Both the position numbers and the translations under genes were made by a program. A DNA stretch of 64,000 bases from JARFVT01 sp036677425 (lineage in GTDB: Bacteria > Pseudomonadota > Alphaproteobacteria > UBA8366 > Aestuariispiraceae), in assembly GCA_036677425.1 (NCBI GenBank), contig JARFVT010000013.1, positions 620,001 through 684,000 on the forward strand, read 5' to 3'. Shown here piece after piece: positions 34,952 to 45,853 of the stretch. Positions within the stretch are counted from its first letter, which is position 1. Every line of letters begins with the position of its first letter. The notes beneath the pieces are model-generated. The model did no database searches. It saw nothing but the letters and a program-made list of their open reading frames with translations, and was not told where the DNA came from.

Positions 34952-35726
34952 TTGAGAGGGCTGGTTCCTGTTAAAATTTTTATAAAAATAATTTATAGCG
35001 TAAAAAATGAGCAAGTTCTGGTGGCAAATATTTCAATATGTGTTGGTATCATTGTCGGGTTGTCCGCAATAATATTTAGCGAATTAGTTATAACCTTACA
35101 AAATATATTCTCTAACAACCCTGATATAAGCTTAAGCTTGTCCGAACATGCTGCTAAATTAGCTTGGTGCGCCAATCTCGACATTTTTATGGTTTTTGAA
35201 ATTACTGGCAATTATCGGTTGACGTAATGATTGCCACTGTTATTTGATTACAAATCATGACCCATATGTTTAATTCATCATTTTTTATATTTTCACTTAA
35301 AAAACGTGGCGTGTATATATCTGGCGAACATGAAAGTCGAATAATGCGTGATAATATACAAATTATAGTCCAAATTCAACCATGAAAGAATTGCGGCAAA
35401 AATTTAAAATTCGCCATTGTAACAAGCTATTCATGCTTGATGATAATGGCATTGTTATGGGAAATATTATGCTATGGCATATGGGTTATATGGCCTTTAA
35501 CACATTAAATGATGGTAAATATAAGGTCATTGATATTACCAATATTAATTCAACATTAATTGCAATTGACCAAAATCTAGAAGATGCAATCGATATAATG
35601 GAAAGTTGCCAAGATGAATATATTGATGTGCTCGATGGATTAGATAGCCGTAAATTAATCGGCATTTTATATGAATGTGATGTTATCCGCGCTTATCATA
35701 CAGCAGTAATAAAACCTAGGCCTTAG
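34952..35726 (+). pseudogene. Decayed ClC-type chloride channel/antiporter gene
   Basis: Fragments of a ClC protein with CBS domains appear in order but in different frames. First is an N-terminal transmembrane part (SVKNEQVLVANISICVGI). It jumps directly to the late-helix motif FMVFEITGNYRLT, so most of the channel is missing. A frame change then gives VMIATVI, a stop, and SLKKRGVYISGEHESRIMR. Finally, from 35382, a CBS-like region ends in GILYECDVIRAYH. A large internal deletion plus at least one frameshift and stops make this non-functional. The downstream CBS part is open for 114 codons but probably not expressed. Confidence 0.75.
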
Positions 35727-35822
35727 CATAATTCATCAGATTATAAATATCGATAGCATAAAAATAAGTTATAAATTTAACTAGTAGTTGGTAAATACTA
35801 TCGAAGCCTTTATAAATATCTT

Positions 35823-38174
35823 ATGTCAGATATATCAGATAAAAATAATCAAAATTCATTTAATATACCACTTAATATGCCCACTGGATCAGCACCAGCA
35901 GCACCGCAATCGCGTATTATAGCGGCGGCAAATACTGAATTTTTAGATGGTCTAAATGACCCGCAACGTCAAGCAGTAGAGGCAATAGACGGGCCATTAT
36001 TGGTGCTTGCAGGGGCTGGTACTGGTAAAACTCGTGTGTTAACCACAAGATTGGCGCAAATAATAAGATCAGGCAAGGCAAGGCCATATGAAATATTGGT
36101 GGTTACATTCACTAATAAGGCGGCACGCGAAATGCGGGCGCGGGCAGAAAAATTAATTGGTGGCGGGGTTGTCGATATATGGCTTGGTACTTTTCATGCG
36201 CTGGGCGTTAAAATATTGCGCCGCAATGCGGAATTGGTTGGGCTTGAATATAATTTCACAATCCTTGATATGGATGATCAAATAAGATTATTAAAACAGG
36301 TGATGCAGGGCTTTTCCATCGATGAAAAACGTTGGCCAGCGCGGATATTAATCAATGTTATTCAACGTTGGAAAGACAAGGGTTTAACCCCTGAAAAAGT
36401 AACGTCTGATAAATCACTATCTGGCACTGATGGCGAGGTTGCCAATGGGCATATTATTGAAATTTATGTCGAATATCAACGCCGGCTAAAAATATTAAAT
36501 GCTGCTGATTTTGGCGATTTATTATTACATAATTTGACAATTTTTAACCAATATCCAGATATTTTACTTAAATATCAAAAGCAATTTCGCTATATTTTGG
36601 TCGATGAATATCAAGATACCAATATATCGCAATATTTATGGCTACGTTTGCTTGCACAAAGAAATAAAAATATTTGCTGCGTTGGCGATGATGATCAATC
36701 AATTTATGGTTGGCGGGGTGCGGAAATTGGTAATATCCTTAAATTTGAAAAAGATTTCCCAGCGGCAAAAATAGTTAGATTAGAATTAAATTATCGTTCC
36801 AGCGGCAATATATTAGCAGTCGCGACAAAATTAATTGCTAATAATCAAGGCAGGCTTGGCAAGACATTATGGACCAATGATGATGATGGCGAATTGGTTC
36901 ATGTAAGCGGTATATGGGATGGTGCCGCCGAAGCCCGCGATGTGGGGGCAGAAATTGAAAATTTACAGCGCAAAGGCTGTGATTTAAATCAAATGGCAAT
37001 ATTGGTGCGTGCGGGTTATCAAACGCGAGAATTTGAAGAAAATTTCATTGCCCTTGCTATTCCCTATAAAGTCATTGGCGGTTTAAGATTTTATGAACGC
37101 GAAGAAATAAGGGATGCATTGGCCTATTTGCGTGTGGTGCATCAACCGTCCGATGATTTGGCCTTGATGCGGATTATCAATAAACCGGCGCGTGGCATTG
37201 GCGATGTAACCTTAAACGCCATGCGACAATTGGCGGGGCGTGAAAATTTACCGTTATTTAGGGCGGCAAAAAAACTTTTACTTGGCGATGATTTAAAACC
37301 AGCGGCGAAAAAAGCCCTTGGGGCAATTATGGAAAAATTTGATGCTTGGCGGCAAATGGCTGATGTTATTGACCATATGGAATTGGCTGAAACTATTTTG
37401 AAGCAATCGGGCTATATGGATTTTTGGCGCAATTCTAAAAAATTAGAAGCAGCAGGGAAATTAGAAAATTTAAAGGAATTTCCTGCGGCGCTTGATGGTT
37501 ATGAAAATCTTGCCCAATTTCTTGAACATGTAAGTCTTGTGGTCGAAAAAGAAGAAGCTGGCACAGAAAATAATATGGTTAGTATAATGACATTACATGC
37601 GGCAAAGGGCTTAGAATTTGATACGGTATTTCTACCCGGTTGGGAAGAAGGTTTATTTCCAAGCCAGCGCACGATGGATGAAAATGGCATGGCAGGGTTG
37701 GAGGAAGAAAGACGCATCGCATATGTTGGTATAACCAGAGCGCGAAAATCATTATATATTTCATTCGCGGCAAATAGGCGTATTCATGGGCAATGGCAAT
37801 CGGCGATACCATCAAGATTCATCGATGAATTACCAGCAGAAAATACCGACTTGCAAGTTGATCAAGGGCTTTATAGTGGGTCCGGTGGCGGCATGGCAGA
37901 AGCCCGCGCCCAATATGGATTTAATAATAATCACCATGATAGAGGCAGTCAAAATTGGCAGCAAAAACATGATGGTGGTAAAAAATCAACATTTAAAACC
38001 CGTCAAGTTAAGTCAAAATCACAGGATAACCCATTCAAGGCAGGCGATCGATGTTTTCATCAAAAATTTGGCAATGGTGATGTTATCGCCGTCGATGGTG
38101 ATCATTTAACCATTGAATTTGATAAGGCAGGGCGCAAAGCCGTGGTTGCTGCATTTGTCGAAAAACCATCATGA
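35823..38174 (+). CDS. uvrD: UvrD/PcrA-type DNA helicase
   Basis: A 3'-5' superfamily 1 helicase used in DNA repair and replication-fork clearance. The 783-residue protein has, in order, the Q motif LNDPQRQAV, Walker A GAGTGKT (near 64), motif Ia VTFTNKAAREM, motif II DEYQDTN (near 262), motif III GDDDQSIYGWRGA, motif IV LELNYRSS, motif V TLHAAKGLEFDTVF and motif VI EEERRIAYVGITRARK. The C-terminal tail is Gly/Asn/Gln-rich and ends in a UvrD-type tudor-like segment (DRCFHQKFGNGDVIAVDG). It overlaps prmA by 4 bases (ATGA). Confidence 0.95.
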   Translation: MSDISDKNNQNSFNIPLNMPTGSAPAAPQSRIIAAANTEFLDGLNDPQRQAVEAIDGPLLVLAGAGTGKTRVLTTRLAQIIRSGKARPYEILVVTFTNKAAREMRARAEKLIGGGVVDIWLGTFHALGVKILRRNAELVGLEYNFTILDMDDQIRLLKQVMQGFSIDEKRWPARILINVIQRWKDKGLTPEKVTSDKSLSGTDGEVANGHIIEIYVEYQRRLKILNAADFGDLLLHNLTIFNQYPDILLKYQKQFRYILVDEYQDTNISQYLWLRLLAQRNKNICCVGDDDQSIYGWRGAEIGNILKFEKDFPAAKIVRLELNYRSSGNILAVATKLIANNQGRLGKTLWTNDDDGELVHVSGIWDGAAEARDVGAEIENLQRKGCDLNQMAILVRAGYQTREFEENFIALAIPYKVIGGLRFYEREEIRDALAYLRVVHQPSDDLALMRIINKPARGIGDVTLNAMRQLAGRENLPLFRAAKKLLLGDDLKPAAKKALGAIMEKFDAWRQMADVIDHMELAETILKQSGYMDFWRNSKKLEAAGKLENLKEFPAALDGYENLAQFLEHVSLVVEKEEAGTENNMVSIMTLHAAKGLEFDTVFLPGWEEGLFPSQRTMDENGMAGLEEERRIAYVGITRARKSLYISFAANRRIHGQWQSAIPSRFIDELPAENTDLQVDQGLYSGSGGGMAEARAQYGFNNNHHDRGSQNWQQKHDGGKKSTFKTRQVKSKSQDNPFKAGDRCFHQKFGNGDVIAVDGDHLTIEFDKAGRKAVVAAFVEKPS

Positions 38175-39055
38175 GTGAAATTTTAATTAATAATATATGG
38201 CATATGGAAATTATAATTCCAGATCAAAATGCGTTTGAAATATTTGTACAAGCCTTGGATGATTTTTCATTTTCAAGCTCCGCCTTTGAAATAGTCAATG
38301 ATGGCGGTTGGCGATTGGCGTTATATTGCCATCAAAAACCCGATCATGATCAAATATTGGCACGGATAACCTTTGCCAGCCAAATGGCAAATATAAAAGA
38401 ACCAGAATTTTCACTGGAACTATTGCCGCAAATTGATTGGTTAAGTGAAAATCAAAAAAGCTTTAAGCCAATAAAAATAAAGCGATTTTTCATATATCCA
38501 TCGCATTATGATGGTATCATTCCTGCAAGCAGTTGGTCGATGGAAATTGATGCTTCAACCGCATTTGGCACGGGCAATCACGGCACGACCGAAGGATGTT
38601 TATTGGCATTAAATGATCTGGCAAAATATAAAAAAATCTATCGCCCGTTAGATATTGGTTGTGGCACAGGCATTTTATCAATGGCAATGGCGCGGGCATG
38701 GTCTGCTAATATATTGGCAACTGATATTGATCAAAAGGCAGTTGATAAGACAAGATATAATATTGCAAAAAATAAACTTAAAGGGCCAATAAGGGTGGAA
38801 TTAAGCAATGGGTTTGATAATTCTATCATTGCCAATAATGGGTCATATGATCTGATTATGGCAAATATTCTGGCGAACCCATTACGTGATATGGCAAAGG
38901 ATATGGTGGCAAATTTACAAGCGGGCGGCATAGTTATTTTATCGGGATTATTAAATAATCAAGAAAGTTTGGTTATTAATGCCTATATGCAACAAGGAAT
39001 ATATTTAATTAAACGTTATCGATTAAATGGCTGGTCAACATTGGTAATGGGTTAA
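38171..39055 (+). CDS. prmA: Ribosomal protein L11 methyltransferase
   Basis: PrmA trimethylates several amino groups of ribosomal protein L11. The 294-residue protein has a small N-terminal substrate-binding domain and a class I methyltransferase domain with FGTGNHGTTEGCL (near 136), the SAM-binding LDIGCGTGILSMA (near 162) and DLIMANILANPL (near 230). It is coupled to the helicase gene upstream. Confidence 0.94.
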   Translation: MSEILINNIWHMEIIIPDQNAFEIFVQALDDFSFSSSAFEIVNDGGWRLALYCHQKPDHDQILARITFASQMANIKEPEFSLELLPQIDWLSENQKSFKPIKIKRFFIYPSHYDGIIPASSWSMEIDASTAFGTGNHGTTEGCLLALNDLAKYKKIYRPLDIGCGTGILSMAMARAWSANILATDIDQKAVDKTRYNIAKNKLKGPIRVELSNGFDNSIIANNGSYDLIMANILANPLRDMAKDMVANLQAGGIVILSGLLNNQESLVINAYMQQGIYLIKRYRLNGWSTLVMG

Positions 39056-39099
39056 TTACATCTAAATATAATCAATAAAATAATTTTAGGAAAATTTAA

Positions 39100-40932
39100 A
39101 TGGGCGATAATAAAACAATATTAACCGATGCGGGATTTACTGAAGTTCCAGCACCAAAAAGCAGGCTGGATGATTTACGCATCAATCTTAGAGCGCAAAA
39201 AATTGATGGTTTTATAATTCCGCGTACCGATGAATTTCAAGGTGAATATGTGCCCGCAAGATCGGATCGGTTACGTTGGTTAACTGGTTTTTCTGGTTCA
39301 GCAGGGTCAGCGATAATATTACCCCATAAGGCAGCAATATTTGTCGATGGCCGTTATAGCATTCAAGTGATTGATGAAATTGACGCTAGTTCATTTGAAA
39401 TTTTTAATAGCGGTGAAACTGCACCGCATCAATGGTTGGTTAAAAATTTTGAAACGGGCGCAAAAATTGCCATTGATCCGTGGCTTTGTACTAAAAATGC
39501 CATTAAAAATATTGAAAATTCGATTAAATCCATTGGTGCAGACTTAATATATTTATCCGATAACCCCATCGATGCAATTTGGCAAAATCAACCAGATGCA
39601 CCATTATCGCCAGTATCAATTCACCTGTTAGAATATGCAGGCATGGAAGCATCACAAAAGCTTTGTGAGATGGGCGATAAAATTGCGAATTCAGGTGCGG
39701 ATTATGCAATTATCACCGCCAGTGATTCCATCGCATGGTTGTTAAATATACGTGGCAATGATGTTCCTAACTGCCCATTGGTTCTAAGCTTTGGTATATT
39801 ATATAAAAATGGTAATTTTGATTTATTCATCGATGAAAGAAAATTAACGCCGTCTGTTATTAAATATTTTAATGGGTTAGTGGATGTTAAAGATTTTGTT
39901 AAATTCAGTGATAATCTGAAAGAATTATCCAAAAATTGTAAGGCAGTCTTAATTGATAAAAATACCAGCGCATTAGCGATATCGATAATATTTGAAAATT
40001 CTAATGCAACAATTATTGATGCGCCTGACCCTTGCCAACTTACCAAGGCTTGTAAAAATGAGGTGGAGATTGCTGGTTCTATCACTGCCCATGAACGCGA
40101 CGGTGAAAAAATAACAAGATTTTTATGCTGGCTTGATGGCTTAGATAAAAACCAAGATATTTATGAATTAGATATGGTTGAAAAATTGGCTAAGCTACGC
40201 CGCGAAGATCAATTATTCCGCGATGAAAGCTTTGATACTATTGCTGGTGTTGGTTCTAATGGCGCAATATGTCATTACCGCGTTAGTGCGGAAAGCAACC
40301 GTAAATTTGATGTCAATGATATATTATTGGTCGATAGCGGCGGTCAATATCTTGATGGCACAACCGATATTACCAGAACAATTGCCATTGGTGATATTGA
40401 TCCGATGGTCAAACGCAATTTCACACTGGTATTAAAAGGCCATATTGCCTTGGCAAGCCAGCATTTTCCAGCTGGGCTTTCTGGATCAAATCTTGATGCC
40501 TTGGCACGTGCGCCATTATGGGCATATGGGCTTGATTATGATCATGGCACAGGCCACGGCGTTGGCAGTTATTTAAATGTCCATGAAGGGCCGCAAAGAA
40601 TATCAAAAGTTAGCAATAATATCGCCCTTGCGCCGGGGATGATAATTTCAAATGAACCGGGATATTACGAGGCAGGTAAATATGGCATTCGCATTGAAAG
40701 CTTGTTAATCGTTCGGTTGCATGAAAAAGTGATTGGTGATGCGCCTGATATTTTGGCATTTAATACTATTAGCCTCGCACCGATTAATTTAAATTTGATC
40801 GATGTGGATTTATTAAATAACAACGAGATAAAATGGTTAAATGACTATCATGCAAGGGTTAATTCGACCATATCACCAATGGTTGATATCACGACACGGG
40901 CCTGGTTGAAAAATGCAACGAGGTCGCTTTAG
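39100..40932 (+). CDS. Xaa-Pro aminopeptidase (M24B family)
   Basis: It removes an N-terminal residue ahead of proline. The 610-residue, three-domain form, longer than E. coli PepP, has two creatinase-like N-terminal domains and a pita-bread catalytic domain. The five metal ligands are recognisable: Asp in LLVDSGGQY and GTTDITRT (near 410-425), His in HGTGHGVGSYLNVHEGP (near 485), and Glu in IISNEPGYYEAG and GIRIESL. It stands alone, 44 bases after prmA. The convergent ligA gene follows. Confidence 0.93.
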   Translation: MGDNKTILTDAGFTEVPAPKSRLDDLRINLRAQKIDGFIIPRTDEFQGEYVPARSDRLRWLTGFSGSAGSAIILPHKAAIFVDGRYSIQVIDEIDASSFEIFNSGETAPHQWLVKNFETGAKIAIDPWLCTKNAIKNIENSIKSIGADLIYLSDNPIDAIWQNQPDAPLSPVSIHLLEYAGMEASQKLCEMGDKIANSGADYAIITASDSIAWLLNIRGNDVPNCPLVLSFGILYKNGNFDLFIDERKLTPSVIKYFNGLVDVKDFVKFSDNLKELSKNCKAVLIDKNTSALAISIIFENSNATIIDAPDPCQLTKACKNEVEIAGSITAHERDGEKITRFLCWLDGLDKNQDIYELDMVEKLAKLRREDQLFRDESFDTIAGVGSNGAICHYRVSAESNRKFDVNDILLVDSGGQYLDGTTDITRTIAIGDIDPMVKRNFTLVLKGHIALASQHFPAGLSGSNLDALARAPLWAYGLDYDHGTGHGVGSYLNVHEGPQRISKVSNNIALAPGMIISNEPGYYEAGKYGIRIESLLIVRLHEKVIGDAPDILAFNTISLAPINLNLIDVDLLNNNEIKWLNDYHARVNSTISPMVDITTRAWLKNATRSL

Positions 40933-41003
40933 GTGATTATTTACAACTGGCTTTCAATCGCACAAGGCCATAAGCAAATATATCATCATTGGTTTTTGCT
41001 GTT

Positions 41004-43100
41004 TTAAATATTTGGTAAATCTATAGATATTAAATTATGCCAATCTTCTTCTGATAGGATATTAATTCCTAAATTTATTGCTTTTTTTGCTTTTGAACCA
41101 GCATCTTTACCAACTACGACATAATCTGTTTTTTTAGATACAGAATTTGATACTTTTGCGCCAAACTCTTCGGCTTTTGCCTTGGCCTCACTACGGCTGG
41201 TTGTTTGTAATGTGCCAGTAAAAACAATTATTTTACCTGTTATTGGCGATTGTAATTCTTTAATGATATATGGTGCAATTTTTAGATGAATTAATAAATC
41301 ATTAATTACAATTTTATTATGTTCCTCCCCAAGGAAATTTAATAAATCCTTAGCAACTGTAGCACCAATTTGGTCTATATTTATTAATGTTTCATAAGCA
41401 TCAGAAGAAATATCATTATATGCTTCATTGGTTTTTAATAAAAAACCATCAATAGAAATATAATTTTTGGCAAGTAACTTTGCCGTTGATTGGCCTATAT
41501 GTCGGATTCCTAAGGCATAAATAAATCGATCAAGTGTAATATCGCACTTATCTTCAATGGATTTAATTAAATTATCAGTTGATTTTTTACCCCAGCCATC
41601 GCGATTGCAAATATTATTATAATGATCGTGTAATTTAAATATATCGGCTGGTGTTTTAATAAGCCCATCTTTTAAAAATGCCTCAATTTGTTTTGCGCCA
41701 AGCCCTTCCATATTAAACGCGGCTTTTGAAACAAAATGTTTTAATTTTTCAATCGCTTGGGCTGGGCATGCCAAATCACCAGAACAACGCCATATGGCAT
41801 CGCCATCTTCGCGAATTCGATCTGCCCCACATTGGGGGCAGTTCTTAGGGAAAATATAGGCTTTGCTATTATCTGGGCGTTTTGAAAACACCACCTCTAC
41901 CACTTGTGGTATAACATCGCCCGCACGTTTTATTATAACCCTATCGCCTTCGCGTATATCTTTTCTGATGATCTCATCTTCATTATGCAAGCTGGCACGG
42001 CTGACAATAACGCCACCAACATTTATTGCTTCTAAATTGGCAACTGGTGTCATTGCACCCGTGCGACCAACCTGTATTATGATATTATTCAAGGTTGTTT
42101 CTGCTTGTTCTGCCTCAAATTTATGGGCTTTTGCCCAACGCGGTGTTTTGGTAATCATGCCAAGTCGATTTTGCAAATTAATGGAATTGACTTTATATAC
42201 CACGCCATCAATATCAAATGGTAAATCAGATCTTATTTGGTCAATATGATTATAATATGATATTATTTCATCGATATTATGGCATATTTTTGCAGGATTA
42301 TTTAATTTAAAACCCCAATTGGCAAATTTTTGCCGCATCGCACCAATGCTATTTGCAAATGATATTGAAGTTTCACCAAGCGCATAGCCAAAAAATTTTA
42401 AATTACGGCTTGCGGTTATATTTGCATCTAACTGGCGTAGACTTCCCGCTGCTGCATTGCGCGGATTAGCAAATATCTTCTTACCAAATTCAGTTTGTTT
42501 TTTATTAAGCGCGAGAAAATCTTCACGTGCCATATATATTTCGCCACGAATTTCAACAATATCCGGTGCGTCATCGGGTAATGTTTTTGGTATATCGCTA
42601 ATGGTTAAAATATTATTCGTTATATCTTCGCCAATCATGCCATCGCCTCTGGTCGCAGCAATATGCAATTTTCGATTTACATAACGAATGGAGGCAGATA
42701 AGCCATCGATTTTTGGTTCGGCGATAATTTCTAAATTATCATTTGGATTGAAATTTAAAAATTTTCTAATGCTGCTTAAAAAATCAACTACATCATCACG
42801 ATTAAATGCATTGGCAAGCGATAACATGGGTTTCTTATGACTGACCTTGCCAAAACCAGTTTTTATTGCAGCACCAATTTTTTTTGATGGGCTGTTTTTA
42901 CGAATAAAATTTGGAAATTTTTCTTCAATTGCACTATTGCGCCGTTGCAAGCCATCATATATAGCATCGGTTATTACGGGCGCATCATTACCATGATAAC
43001 ATTTATCATGATATGTTATTTCCATGGCAAGCCTTGCCAGGTCAAGCCTTGCTTGTTTGTCGGTTAAATCATTAATGTTTTTATCCTTAATATCAGCCAT
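41004..43100 (-). CDS. ligA: NAD-dependent DNA ligase LigA
   Basis: It seals nicks in DNA using NAD+. The 698-residue enzyme has an N-terminal Ia domain, the adenylation lysine K130 in AEPKIDGLSA, an OB fold, a four-cysteine zinc finger (CPQCGADRI ... WRCSGDLACPAQ), helix-hairpin-helix repeats and a C-terminal BRCT domain (GKIIVFTGTLQTTSRSEAK). Its start overlaps the recN stop by one base; bamD-recN-ligA is a typical alphaproteobacterial order. Confidence 0.96.
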   Translation of the reverse strand: MADIKDKNINDLTDKQARLDLARLAMEITYHDKCYHGNDAPVITDAIYDGLQRRNSAIEEKFPNFIRKNSPSKKIGAAIKTGFGKVSHKKPMLSLANAFNRDDVVDFLSSIRKFLNFNPNDNLEIIAEPKIDGLSASIRYVNRKLHIAATRGDGMIGEDITNNILTISDIPKTLPDDAPDIVEIRGEIYMAREDFLALNKKQTEFGKKIFANPRNAAAGSLRQLDANITASRNLKFFGYALGETSISFANSIGAMRQKFANWGFKLNNPAKICHNIDEIISYYNHIDQIRSDLPFDIDGVVYKVNSINLQNRLGMITKTPRWAKAHKFEAEQAETTLNNIIIQVGRTGAMTPVANLEAINVGGVIVSRASLHNEDEIIRKDIREGDRVIIKRAGDVIPQVVEVVFSKRPDNSKAYIFPKNCPQCGADRIREDGDAIWRCSGDLACPAQAIEKLKHFVSKAAFNMEGLGAKQIEAFLKDGLIKTPADIFKLHDHYNNICNRDGWGKKSTDNLIKSIEDKCDITLDRFIYALGIRHIGQSTAKLLAKNYISIDGFLLKTNEAYNDISSDAYETLINIDQIGATVAKDLLNFLGEEHNKIVINDLLIHLKIAPYIIKELQSPITGKIIVFTGTLQTTSRSEAKAKAEEFGAKVSNSVSKKTDYVVVGKDAGSKAKKAINLGINILSEEDWHNLISIDLPNI

Positions 43101-44767
43101 TAAAGATTATCTTCCATTAGCTTGGAGGCTGCTGATCTGGCCTCATCAGTTATTTCTGCTCCTGCTAACATACGGGCGATTTCTTCGCGGCGTTGTTTTT
43201 GGTCAAGGCGTGTTATATTTGTTACCATATTATCATTGATAAGTTTTTTATGGATATTCCAATGGTTGCTGCCGCGTGCGGCAACTTGCGGTGAATGGGT
43301 AATTACAAGTATTTGAATATTTTCTGAAAGGCGGCATAAACGTTCGCCAACGGCGGCGGCGGTTGCACCGCCAACGCCACTATCCACTTCGTCAAAAACA
43401 AGAGTTTGTTGCATTCCCGTTTCTGCCAATGATAATTTTAATGCTAATAAAAAACGGCTTAATTCTCCACCTGATGCAACTTTGCCTAATTGGCCCGCAG
43501 GTGTGCCGGGGTTAGTCGCCACAAGAAATGTAACTTTATCAATTCCATCTGCATTCCACTGGTTTTCATCTAGCTTTAAAATTTCAGTTTTAAATTTAGC
43601 GCGCTCCAATTTTAAAGGTGTAAGTTCGTAATTAACCGCATAATCAAGTTTAATAGCGGCAATTTTTCGCTTGATTGATAGGTCATTTGCGGTTGTGTTA
43701 TATGCTTGAGAGGATTTTGTTAATTCTAAAGTTAAGTTAGAAATATCCGCATCGGCATTTTCAATATTTAACAAATCATGGCTTATTCTTTCAATGATTT
43801 GTGGCAGTGAATTTGGATGTATATTATGTTTTCTTGCTAAATCCCTAAGCGCGAATAAACGTTCTTCCACATCATCAAGTCTGTTATCATCAAGGCGTAT
43901 TTCATGACCAATGACATTTAATTTATTGATCGCTTCATGTAAGTTTTCCGATGATTGATCAATTATATTTAATATATCATCAAGTATATCCCCAGATTTT
44001 TCACTGGCGCGTTCTAATATTCTTTGCGCTTGGCGCATTAAAGCCTCTGCGCCTTTTACACCATTTAATTTATTGCTGGCATCATTGACGGCCTCCATAA
44101 GCTTCTCGGCATTTTGTAATATTATGCGCGATTTACTTAATTCATCTTCTTCATTCTCAATTGGTGCAAATCTTTCTAATTCTTCCAAACTAAAACGTAA
44201 ATATTCTTCATCATTCTTTGCATCTTTTGATTTTTTTATTGCAAGCTTTAAAGCGGTCTTTATTTTTTGCCAATGGTTATAATTCTTTAGAACTGTTCGG
44301 CGTAATCCGTGTAATTGATGGAAATTATCAAGTATATCAATATGATTCTTCGAATCCATCAATCCATGTTGATCAAATTGACCTTGAATTTCAACTAATT
44401 TACTACCTAATTCTTTTAGCAAGCTAACGCTTATTGGTTGATCATTAACATATGCTCTGCTGCGCCCATCATCGCTAACAATGCGACGCAATAATATATT
44501 ATCACCATATTTCAACCCATGTTCAATTAAAATTTTATTGGCGGTATGGTTGGGTTTAATGGTAAAAGAGGCACTGACCATGGCTTGTTTACAGCCATGT
44601 CGAACTAGCTTTGCATCAGCTCTAGTGCCAATTGCAAGCCCTAAGGAATCTAATAAAATTGATTTGCCCGCACCAGTTTCACCAGTTAGAACCATAAGGC
44701 CTTGATTAAAATTAATATCAAGGCTTTTAATTAAAACAACATCTCTAATGGAAAGGTCGGTTAACAT
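43100..44767 (-). CDS. recN: DNA repair protein RecN
   Basis: RecN is an SMC-like ATPase that acts at double-strand breaks. The 555-residue protein has Walker A TGETGAGKSILLDSLGLAIG (near 29-48), two long coiled-coil arms (about 155-360), an ABC signature SGGELSRFLLA (near 430), Walker B TLVFDEVDSGVGG and a switch histidine in LVITHSPQVAA. It lies between bamD (12-base gap) and ligA. Confidence 0.95.
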   Translation of the reverse strand: MLTDLSIRDVVLIKSLDINFNQGLMVLTGETGAGKSILLDSLGLAIGTRADAKLVRHGCKQAMVSASFTIKPNHTANKILIEHGLKYGDNILLRRIVSDDGRSRAYVNDQPISVSLLKELGSKLVEIQGQFDQHGLMDSKNHIDILDNFHQLHGLRRTVLKNYNHWQKIKTALKLAIKKSKDAKNDEEYLRFSLEELERFAPIENEEDELSKSRIILQNAEKLMEAVNDASNKLNGVKGAEALMRQAQRILERASEKSGDILDDILNIIDQSSENLHEAINKLNVIGHEIRLDDNRLDDVEERLFALRDLARKHNIHPNSLPQIIERISHDLLNIENADADISNLTLELTKSSQAYNTTANDLSIKRKIAAIKLDYAVNYELTPLKLERAKFKTEILKLDENQWNADGIDKVTFLVATNPGTPAGQLGKVASGGELSRFLLALKLSLAETGMQQTLVFDEVDSGVGGATAAAVGERLCRLSENIQILVITHSPQVAARGSNHWNIHKKLINDNMVTNITRLDQKQRREEIARMLAGAEITDEARSAASKLMEDNL

Positions 44768-44779
44768 GATTATAATCTT

Positions 44780-45613
44780 CTATAATGACCAATTCCAAAG
44801 CGGGGACAGCCATGAATTTTCTTTTTCTGCTGGCTGAAGGCCTTTACGAGTAAGTAATGTGTATGAATTTTGATACCATCTGCTGCCAATAAAATTATGA
44901 CCTAAAACCGCCGCCGCCATTTGCGCTTCATCTTCTATGCCAAGAGAAAGATATGTTTCGACCAAACGATGTAATGCTTCCTCCACATGGCTGGTTGTTT
45001 GGAAATGTTGTATCACCGTACGATAACGGTTAATTGCAGCCAAATATTCTTTGCGCTTTTGATAAAATCTGCCGATGGCCATTTCTTTACCAGCAAGATG
45101 GTTTAGTGATAAATCTATTTTTAATTTGGCATCGCGGGCATATTCACTTTCAGGATATCGGTTAACAATATCGCTTAATGCACGCAAAGCAAGGCCAGTT
45201 ATTTTTTGGTCGCGTTGAATATCGGTTATTTGTTCATAATATGTAATTGCACGTAAATAATAGGCATATGGTGCATCTTTATTGCCAGGGTGCAAATCAA
45301 TAAAACGATCAAGGGCAATGATTGCTTCGTCATATTTATTATTACGATAATATACATATGCGGACATTAATTGAGATTTCGTTGCCCATTTTGAATATGG
45401 ATGCTGGCGGTCAACTTCGTCAAAAGCAAGTGCGGCATCTTTTAATTTATTAGAATCAAGAAAATCCATCGCCTGATTATATATTTCTTCGACGCTGCGT
45501 TCTTTATATTCTTTTTCTGATGTATCAGCGCATGCTGTTAACAATAACAATATGGTAAGACATGTAATTTTAGTGAGACTTGTAATTTTATTTGAAATTT
45601 TTAAAAGCTTCAT
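44780..45613 (-). CDS. bamD: Outer membrane protein assembly factor BamD
   Basis: BamD is a lipoprotein of the BAM complex that inserts beta-barrel proteins into the outer membrane. The signal peptide ends at the lipobox LLTAC (cysteine 28), and five TPR-like helical pairs follow, with recognisable FDEVDRQHPYSKWATKSQLM, RFIDLHPGNKDAPYAYYLRA (quoted in part) and NRYPESEYARDAKLK. The length of 277 is normal. lpxC, often just upstream in relatives, is not here. Confidence 0.94.
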   Translation of the reverse strand: MKLLKISNKITSLTKITCLTILLLLTACADTSEKEYKERSVEEIYNQAMDFLDSNKLKDAALAFDEVDRQHPYSKWATKSQLMSAYVYYRNNKYDEAIIALDRFIDLHPGNKDAPYAYYLRAITYYEQITDIQRDQKITGLALRALSDIVNRYPESEYARDAKLKIDLSLNHLAGKEMAIGRFYQKRKEYLAAINRYRTVIQHFQTTSHVEEALHRLVETYLSLGIEDEAQMAAAVLGHNFIGSRWYQNSYTLLTRKGLQPAEKENSWLSPLWNWSL

Positions 45614-45791
45614 AAAATATAAGTCCTTAAATATAATTAATTTAACATCATAATAAGATTATAGCATTCAAAATAGCCATAACCCAAGTCAGAAATCAAA
45701 AATATATTAAAAAGCCAAACAACAGTCTTATGATGATTGATAGTCGCCAAACTATAGTTATTCTATTGGTTATATTTTCCAAGAAAAACTA

Positions 45792-45817
45792 TTAAACCCC
45801 AGATCAACGGGGTTTAA
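45792..45817 (-). terminator. Intrinsic terminator after rpmJ
   Basis: ttaaacccc pairs with ggggtttaa around an 8-base loop; on the minus strand it is followed by agtttttc. It lies 37 bases past the rpmJ stop. Confidence 0.8.
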
Positions 45818-45853
45818 TTTAAAGTATATTTATTATAATATTAGTATATATAT

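Noticed and set aside
35382..35726. Stand-alone CBS protein gene
   Set aside because: Its content matches the tail of a ClC protein and fragments of the rest lie just upstream, so it is more likely a remnant.
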